Source of the DNA: an uncultured Desulfobacterales bacterium | GTDB taxonomy: Bacteria; Desulfobacterota; Desulfobulbia; Desulfobulbales; Desulfocapsaceae | Assembly: GCA_937915545.1 (NCBI GenBank) | Contig: CALGIJ010000004.1 | Span: 1-64,000 of the forward strand | Direction of reading: 5' to 3' | Length of the DNA: 64,000 nucleotides | Shown: positions 58,945 to 64,000 of the stretch, one piece after another | Position numbering within the stretch: position 1 is the first letter of the stretch | Layout: every line of letters begins with the position of its first letter | Program-made: the position numbers and the translations under genes | The notes under the pieces: model-generated | The model's database searches: none | What the model was told of the DNA's origin: nothing | What the model saw: only the letters and a program-made list of their open reading frames with translations

Positions 58945-61089
58945 TCAGCAGGCGCAGAACTCGACGGCGGTGAGCTTCTCGCCGAGGCCAAGGAGGAGCA
59001 TCCGGCCCCGGCTGCGGTCAAAGGATTTCGCCTCCTCTGCGACCAGCCCGGCGGGAATGACCCCGCCAGCAAAGGCGGCCACGGCAAATACCGCCGCCAC
59101 CGCCGCGGCCGAGGCGAACTCGCCGCAGAGCCTGCGGCAGTCGACCAGGGGGGCGTCGATGCCGGCCTGGCGGAGAAGCCCCCTCGGCTGGCCGTCGTCA
59201 CGCCTCCGCTGGGGTATGTCGACCAGGACGAGGCTCCACGGCGGTCCCGGGGCCGCCCGCAGCCGTGCCGCAAGCCGCGTCAGGCCATCATCTCCACCGC
59301 TGCCGTGAAACAGCGATCGCAGGGTGCACAGTCCCTCGCTGCCGCCGCGTCGCAGCAGCAGGGCGCCGCCGCCGTCGCAGAGCCCTCCCGACCCTGTCGT
59401 CCCGGGGTCGAAGAGCGGCGAAAAGCGCGGATGGCCCTCGTCGGCGCAAACCAGCAGGGCCGGCCTCTCCCCGCCGTGGTAGAGATGCTCGGCCGCGAGC
59501 AGCGCCTCCGCGAAGGAGGCCTCGCCCCCGGCCATGGTGACATTGGGCCCGTCGGCCTGGCAGAGGATGGCGGCCTGCCCGGCAGGCCCGTTGTGCACCG
59601 AGCCGACAAAGTCGGTGGGACTGGGAAACTGCTCCGCCGACTGGAAGAGGCGCTGCAGGAAGTCGTGGGTCTCGCTCAGCCCGCCCCAGCCGCTGCCGGC
59701 GAAGATCGCCCCCGGCGCCGCCCCCTCCCCCCCTGCCAGGCCGGCCAGGGCCAGCACCAGGCGCGGCAGCCGCTTGAGGCGCCGCAGTTGCGCCGCCGGC
59801 AGATCCATGGCAAGTCGCTCCAGCGGCACCGCCCCCGCAGGCGAGCGCCCTTCGCCAAGGGCGGCGAGGGTGGATGCGGTATCGCCGGCACCGCTGAGAC
59901 AGGCATAGCCCCACACCGTCAGGTGCGGCGCTGGCGGCGGCGCATTTCGCCTGGGGAAAGCCCCCGGGGCGGCTATGACCAGCGCGCCGTTATTGCCGCC
60001 GAAGCCGAAGGAATTGGAGAGCGCCGCCTCCACCGGCCCGGCGCTGGCGGCAGTCAGCGGCGTCAGACCAAGCCCCTTGTCAAGCACCTGCAAACCGGTA
60101 TTGCCGGGCATCAGTCCATGGGTAACGGCAAGAGCGGCCACCGCGGCCTCCACCGCCCCGGCGGCGGCCAGGCCATGGCCAAGGGCGCCCTTGATGGAAG
60201 AGAGCGGCGGCAGCACGGCAAAGAGCTGCCGCAAGGCCCTGGCCTCGGCGGCATCGTTGTCGGGGGTGCCGGTGCCATGGAGGTTGATATAGTCGATGGC
60301 CTCGGCAGCGAGCCCGGCGTCATCGAGGGCCCGGCGCATCGCCAGCAGGGCCCCCCGCCCCTCGGGGTGGGGGGCGGCGGGGTGGTAGGCGTCGCAGCTC
60401 AAGCCGGCGCCGCGCAGCTCGCCCAGGGAGCTCTCGAGCGGTTCGGTGGTAAGAAGGAGCAGGGCCGCCCCTTCCGCCACCGCCATGCCGTGGCGATGAC
60501 AATCGAGGGGGCGGCAACCCTGGCGGTCGACGAGCTGCAGGGAATGAAAGCCGTAGTAGGTAAGGCGGCACAACGAGTCGGCGCCGCCGGCGAGGATCGT
60601 CTTTGCCGTGCCCTGGCGCAGCATGGCCAAGGCCAGGGCCAGGGCCAAAGTTCCCGAGGAGCAGGCGGTGGACACGGTCAGGGCCGGCCCGCTGCAGCCC
60701 ACCGCCGCCGCCACCGCGGCAGAAACGGTGTGCAGGCCGTGCCAGCGGTAGGCCGCGCAGTCGTCGACGCCACCGCGCAGCTGGCGTTCACTCGCCTCCA
60801 TGCCGCCGGTGGTGGTGCCGAGCACCACCGCATCGGGCGGCCCGGCGGCCCCCCGCATGGCCTGCCGCGCCGCGGCCAGGGCGAGGCGGTGGGTGCGGGG
60901 CAGCGCGGCATCCCCACCGGGATCGGGCGCCTCGCCCACCGGCAGCGGCTGCTGGTCTGGCACGGCAAAGCGCGTCAGCGGGCCGATGGCGCTGCGGTTG
61001 TCGAGCAGGCCGCGCCAGGTCGTTTCCGCATCCCGCCCGAGGGGGGTGATCATGCCGATGGCGGCGATATGGACCGGGCGTTCGCTCAA
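58945..61089 (-). CDS. Ketosynthase fused to a chain-length-factor-like domain
   Basis: A 714-residue fusion. Residues 1-380 are a beta-ketoacyl-ACP synthase II-type domain with catalytic Cys in STACSSGTLALALAL, His in NLHGTGTPDNDAAEA and Lys-His in SSIKGALGHGLAAAG. Residues 400-714 resemble the shorter synthase-like partner seen in aryl polyene clusters (PF13723 type): FVGSVHNGPAGQAAI is present, but no catalytic Cys was found, so it is probably a chain-length factor. These two are usually separate proteins. The start is proposed as a TTG at 61089 that overlaps the ACP stop as TTGA, giving SERPVHIAAIGMITPLG at the N-terminus; no ATG gives a normal start. Confidence 0.88.
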   Translation of the reverse strand: MSERPVHIAAIGMITPLGRDAETTWRGLLDNRSAIGPLTRFAVPDQQPLPVGEAPDPGGDAALPRTHRLALAAARQAMRGAAGPPDAVVLGTTTGGMEASERQLRGGVDDCAAYRWHGLHTVSAAVAAAVGCSGPALTVSTACSSGTLALALALAMLRQGTAKTILAGGADSLCRLTYYGFHSLQLVDRQGCRPLDCHRHGMAVAEGAALLLLTTEPLESSLGELRGAGLSCDAYHPAAPHPEGRGALLAMRRALDDAGLAAEAIDYINLHGTGTPDNDAAEARALRQLFAVLPPLSSIKGALGHGLAAAGAVEAAVAALAVTHGLMPGNTGLQVLDKGLGLTPLTAASAGPVEAALSNSFGFGGNNGALVIAAPGAFPRRNAPPPAPHLTVWGYACLSGAGDTASTLAALGEGRSPAGAVPLERLAMDLPAAQLRRLKRLPRLVLALAGLAGGEGAAPGAIFAGSGWGGLSETHDFLQRLFQSAEQFPSPTDFVGSVHNGPAGQAAILCQADGPNVTMAGGEASFAEALLAAEHLYHGGERPALLVCADEGHPRFSPLFDPGTTGSGGLCDGGGALLLRRGGSEGLCTLRSLFHGSGGDDGLTRLAARLRAAPGPPWSLVLVDIPQRRRDDGQPRGLLRQAGIDAPLVDCRRLCGEFASAAAVAAVFAVAAFAGGVIPAGLVAEEAKSFDRSRGRMLLLGLGEKLTAVEFCAC

Positions 61090-61352
61090 GAACGGGCCTT
61101 CGGCGAGTTTTCCTCTATGTAACGGGCCAGGGAGGCCAGGGAGGCGAAGACCTTCTCCCCCACCTCCTGGTTGTTGATGACGATGCCGTAGTCCTTCTCC
61201 ACCATCACCACCATCTCGAGGACATCGATGGAGTCGATGCCCAGCTCGCCGCCGACGAGGCGGGCATGTTCGTCGAAACGTTCCGGGGTTACATCCTGGA
61301 GGTTGAGAATGTCGATCAACTTGACCTTGAGTTCCTCTATCAGTTGCTGCAT
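61086..61352 (-). CDS. Acyl carrier protein
   Basis: An 88-residue carrier protein. The phosphopantetheine site is the Ser in GELGIDSIDVLEMV near residue 41, with acidic helix II following (VVMVEKDYGI). It carries the growing chain for the ketosynthase, reductase and dehydratase of this cluster. It is the first gene of the minus-strand operon, and its stop overlaps the proposed ketosynthase TTG start. The length is normal for a stand-alone ACP. Confidence 0.94.
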   Translation of the reverse strand: MQQLIEELKVKLIDILNLQDVTPERFDEHARLVGGELGIDSIDVLEMVVMVEKDYGIVINNQEVGEKVFASLASLARYIEENSPKARS

Positions 61353-61666
61353 GTCGCCTTCGCTCGATAGCTAGAAATTGCCGGCATGCGCCCAGACTGC
61401 CGACCAGTGGAGGAGCGGCGGATTTTCCCGCCATATGGGCTTACCTGCCGTATTGACATGAATATTCTTTGCGTATGGCCGCTGCCGGCCAAAGAGTCAT
61501 CTTAAAGGAGCGGCGTCGCTTTGTCATCTAAATTGGTGGCGATTTGAGAAATAATGGGGTATCAGTAGCGATTGTCATTAACGGCCCGGAGCGTTTCCCG
61601 GCCTGGTTTTCCGCTACAAATCCTCCCCTTTGCGAAGGACAGTCTCCCCCGTGCGGGGCGCCCCCC
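61353..61666. other. Divergent promoter region of the lipid cluster
   Basis: About 310 bases between the ACP and dehydratase genes. A TTGACA occurs at 61453-61458 on the plus strand, but no good -10 box follows at 16-18 bp. No gene or stable hairpin was seen. Confidence 0.45.
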
Positions 61667-62101
61667 ATGGACAGCTTTGCGGCCAGCGATCTCACCCTGC
61701 AGGACCTCCTGCCCCACCGCGAGGGCATGCTGCTCATCGAGGAGGTACTGCAGGTCGAACGCCGGCGGGCGGTGGTGCGCTGCACAGTGCGGCCGACCTG
61801 GCCGATGGCCGGCCCGGACGGCGCCGACGCCCTCATCCTCGTCGAGCTGGCGGCGCAGAGCGCCGGGGTGTGCAATGGCTGGGACCGCATCCACAGCAAG
61901 GGGCTGGATTCGGACAAGACCGGCTGGCTGGTGGGCATCAAGAAGGCCGAGTTCCACCTGCAGCTCCTGCCCTATGGCGCCGAGATCCTCTGCCGGGCGG
62001 AAAACATCAACGATTTCGAAAATCTTCGCGAGGTATCCTGCCAGCAGCTCCTCGATGGACGGCTGATCGGCTCGATGATCCTCCAGCTCTATCAGGAATG
62101 A
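61667..62101 (+). CDS. Hot-dog 3-hydroxyacyl-ACP dehydratase-like protein
   Basis: A 144-residue hot-dog-fold protein of the FabZ/ApeI-like type: LLPHREGMLLIEEVLQVE (the His-containing PHR..m.li motif) near residue 15, and VELAAQSAGVCNG, where FabZ has the catalytic Glu helix (here Glu in VELAAQ). It would dehydrate the 3-hydroxyacyl-ACP made by the adjacent reductase. The start is uncertain: the ATG at 61667 gives a normal protein but has only a weak G-rich site; the upstream in-frame extension is not hot-dog-like. Its stop overlaps a possible reductase start. It heads the plus-strand arm of the cluster. Confidence 0.85.
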   Translation: MDSFAASDLTLQDLLPHREGMLLIEEVLQVERRRAVVRCTVRPTWPMAGPDGADALILVELAAQSAGVCNGWDRIHSKGLDSDKTGWLVGIKKAEFHLQLLPYGAEILCRAENINDFENLREVSCQQLLDGRLIGSMILQLYQE

Positions 62102-62106
62102 CCGCA

Positions 62107-62844
62107 ATGAACGACACGAGCCAACGGCCGGTGGCCATCGTCACCGGCGGCAGCCGGGGCATCGGCCGCGCCATCTGCCTCGAGCTGGCCGCCGGCGGCT
62201 ACCACCCGGTCGTCAACTATCGCAGCGACCGGGCCGGGGCGGAAGAGACCCTGGCGGCGATCAAGACCTTGGGCGGCGACGGCGAGCTCTACGCCTGCGA
62301 CGTGCGCGACCGCGAGGGGGCGGAGGCCATGGTGGCCGACATCGCCGGGCGCCACCGGGCCATCGAGGTGCTGATCAACAACGCCGGCATCATCGCCGAC
62401 GGCCTCTTCATGATGATGTCGCCGGAAAAATGGCACAGCGTCATCGACACCTCGCTGGGCGGCTTCTACAACGTCACCCGGCCTGTGCTGGAGACCATGG
62501 TGCGGCGAAAGCGCGGCGCCATCGTCTCCATCTCCTCGGCGAGCTCGCTGATCGCCAACCGCGGTCAGGCCAACTACAGCGCCGCCAAGGCCGGGCTCAA
62601 CGCCGCCAGCCGCTCCCTGGCGGCCGAGGTGGCCCGCCTCGGCATCCGCGTCAACGTCGTCGCCCCGGGGCTGATCGATACCGAAATGATCGGCGACATC
62701 CCCAGGGACCATATCAAAAACCTCATCCCCATGAGGCGCGTCGGCACGCCGCAGGAGGTGGCCCGGGTGGTCTCCTTCCTCTGCTCCGACGCCTCCTCCT
62801 ACGTCACCGGCCAGGTCATCTCGGTCAACGGCGGGATGTTCTAG
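62107..62844 (+). CDS. fabG: 3-oxoacyl-ACP reductase (FabG-like SDR)
   Basis: A 245-residue short-chain dehydrogenase. The cofactor loop is VTGGSRGIGRAI, the NNAG motif is LINNAGIIADG, the catalytic Ser is in IVSISSASSL, and Tyr-Lys in NYSAAKAG; the C-terminus is VTGQVISVNGGMF, typical of FabG. It reduces 3-oxoacyl-ACP with NADPH. The start at 62107 has AGGA 9 nt upstream; an ATG at 62098 overlapping the dehydratase stop (ATGA) is also possible. It lies between the dehydratase and a radical SAM gene, consistent with a chain-building pathway. Confidence 0.94.
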   Translation: MNDTSQRPVAIVTGGSRGIGRAICLELAAGGYHPVVNYRSDRAGAEETLAAIKTLGGDGELYACDVRDREGAEAMVADIAGRHRAIEVLINNAGIIADGLFMMMSPEKWHSVIDTSLGGFYNVTRPVLETMVRRKRGAIVSISSASSLIANRGQANYSAAKAGLNAASRSLAAEVARLGIRVNVVAPGLIDTEMIGDIPRDHIKNLIPMRRVGTPQEVARVVSFLCSDASSYVTGQVISVNGGMF

Positions 62845-62860
62845 CCTCTTGTCAGCGTCC

Positions 62861-64000
62861 ATGAAATTCAAGCTCATCTACCCCAAGTGGGCCAAGCTGG
62901 CGCGGCAGACCGAGTTCCACCTGCCGCCCCACGGGCCGGTGGTCTTCGCCGCCACCCTGCCGGAAGACGTCTCGGTCTCCTTCTGCGACGAGAACCTTCA
63001 GGCCATCGACTTCGACGAGGAGGTCGACTTCGTCGGCATCTCGATGATGCTCACCATCCAGGTCAAGCGCGGCTGGGAGATCGCCGACACCTACCGCCGC
63101 CGTGGCGTCAAGGTCATCTTCGGCGGCATCGCCACCATGCTCCACGCCGAGGAGACCATGGCCCACGCCGACGCCGTCTTTCTCGGCGAGGCCGAGGGGC
63201 GCATGGAGGAGGTCATGGCCGACTTCCGCGCCGGCCGCCTCAAGCCCTGCTACGATTACCTGAACAACCGCCCGGACATCGCCCTGGTCGGCCCGGCGCG
63301 CCGCGACATCCTCGACCGCCCCCTCTACAACCACAAGGGGGTGCAGATGGTCGACCTGGTGCACGCCTCGCGCGGCTGCCGCTTCAACTGCTACCCCTGC
63401 GCCGTCTCCTACCTCGGCGGCCGTGTCTTCCGGCCGCGTCCCATCGAGCGGGCGTTGGCGGAGATGGCGGCCATCGACAACAACCGTCTGTTCATCGTCG
63501 ACAACTCACTTGCCCAGGACAGCTCCTGGGAACGCGAGCTGTTCCGCGAGATGATCCCGCTCAAGAAGAGCTGGTGCTCGCACCCCATCGAGGACAAGCC
63601 GGAGATCCTCGACCTCGCCGCCCAGGCCGGGGCCTGGTACGTCTACCAGGCGGTGTTCGACACCTCCGACTATATCCGCGAGCGCATCCGGCGCTACCAC
63701 GACCACGGCATCATGGTCGAGGGCACCATCCTCCTCGGTCTCGACAGCCACACCGAGGACTATATCAAGCGCTTCATCGACTTCCTCCTCGAGATCGAGC
63801 TCGACCTCGCCGAGTTCACCGTGCTCACCCCCTTCCCCCACACCAAGGCCTACGAGGAGCTGAGCCGCGAGGGCCGCATCCTCACCCACGACTGGGACCG
63901 CTACTCCGCCGACCGCGTCGTCTACCGCCCGCGCCACATGAGCGCCGAGCGGCTGGAGGAACTTCTGCACTACGCCTGGAGTACCTTCTACCGCGACGAA
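62861..64000 (+). CDS. B12-binding radical SAM protein (lipid cluster, right), truncated by window
   Basis: The frame from the ATG at 62861 stays open for 380 codons to the window edge. The N-terminal domain (MKFKLIYPKWAKLARQTEFH, then FVGISMMLTIQVKRGWEIAD and KVIFGGIATMLHAEE) matches the cobalamin-binding fold of BchE/HpnP-like enzymes. The radical SAM cluster motif is ASRGCRFNCYPCAV (CxxxCxxC, about residues 172-180), followed by VEGTILLGLDSHTED and EFTVLTPFPHTKAYEEL. It is 16 nt after the reductase gene and is clearly in the same operon. It differs from the radical SAM protein at 53813, so the cluster has at least two such enzymes. Only the C-terminus is missing. Confidence 0.92.
   Translation, partial: MKFKLIYPKWAKLARQTEFHLPPHGPVVFAATLPEDVSVSFCDENLQAIDFDEEVDFVGISMMLTIQVKRGWEIADTYRRRGVKVIFGGIATMLHAEETMAHADAVFLGEAEGRMEEVMADFRAGRLKPCYDYLNNRPDIALVGPARRDILDRPLYNHKGVQMVDLVHASRGCRFNCYPCAVSYLGGRVFRPRPIERALAEMAAIDNNRLFIVDNSLAQDSSWERELFREMIPLKKSWCSHPIEDKPEILDLAAQAGAWYVYQAVFDTSDYIRERIRRYHDHGIMVEGTILLGLDSHTEDYIKRFIDFLLEIELDLAEFTVLTPFPHTKAYEELSREGRILTHDWDRYSADRVVYRPRHMSAERLEELLHYAWSTFYRDE

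Overview
The window is a GC-rich, densely coded bacterial chromosome segment, probably from an anaerobic Desulfobacterota (deltaproteobacterial) organism. This placement is inferred from gene content: an indolepyruvate:ferredoxin oxidoreductase with two phenylacetate-CoA ligases, a probable selenoprotein, rubredoxin modules, cobalamin-riboswitch control, sigma-54 two-component regulation, PilZ and CZB chemoreceptor proteins, and B12-binding radical SAM enzymes. No rRNA, tRNA or CRISPR array was seen.

Layout. 1-5.7 kb: a large SpvB/Rhs-type YD-repeat protein with an AT-rich upstream region. 5.7-12.3 kb: a seven-gene minus-strand operon (iorA, iorB, ligase, ACT protein, ligase, LysE exporter, cupin) for aromatic 2-oxoacid/arylacetyl-CoA interconversion. 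12.5-16.4 kb: a CBS-ACT protein behind a consensus sigma-70 promoter, then a redox group: tandem rubredoxin-DUF2231 membrane protein, SelD-type FAD oxidoreductase, and a rhodanese-ferritin fusion whose active-site codon is an in-frame UGA followed by a SECIS-like hairpin. 16.7-18.9 kb: an M20 peptidase and a lipoprotein. 19-22.9 kb: a cobalamin-riboswitch operon with a TrpD-like transferase, a small protein and an alcohol dehydrogenase-CobT fusion. 23-24.7 kb: a secreted 27-29-residue repeat protein. 24.9-29.2 kb: an EamA permease, then a TPR / periplasmic binding protein / AAC(3)-like operon. 29.2-32.2 kb: a segment bounded by 35-bp inverted repeats, holding kinase and IS630 transposase remnants and an intact double-CZB chemoreceptor.

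33-53 kb holds the most unusual locus: four paralogous PEP-synthase-like proteins (ATP-grasp, phosphohistidine swivel, and a conserved unknown C-terminal domain in place of the PEP-binding barrel). Around them lie a dual-specificity phosphatase, a sigma-54 response regulator with its histidine kinase, a UspA protein, a TauE/SafE permease, a TIGR02186-like membrane protein, a stand-alone receiver, a PPP-family phosphatase and a sensor-MFS fusion. A near-consensus -24/-12 promoter, with two dyad elements upstream of it, links the regulator to the UspA-permease-dikinase operon. I read this as a phosphohistidine-based phosphotransfer or signalling system of unknown target, possibly tied to export of a sulfur or organic anion.

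53.8-64 kb is a two-sided lipid/polyketide cluster resembling aryl polyene loci (ACP, ketosynthase fused to a chain-length-factor-like domain, LolA-like protein, MMPL exporter, small lipoprotein, hot-dog dehydratase, FabG-like reductase). It includes two B12-binding radical SAM enzymes, which are not standard in such clusters, and it runs off the right edge.
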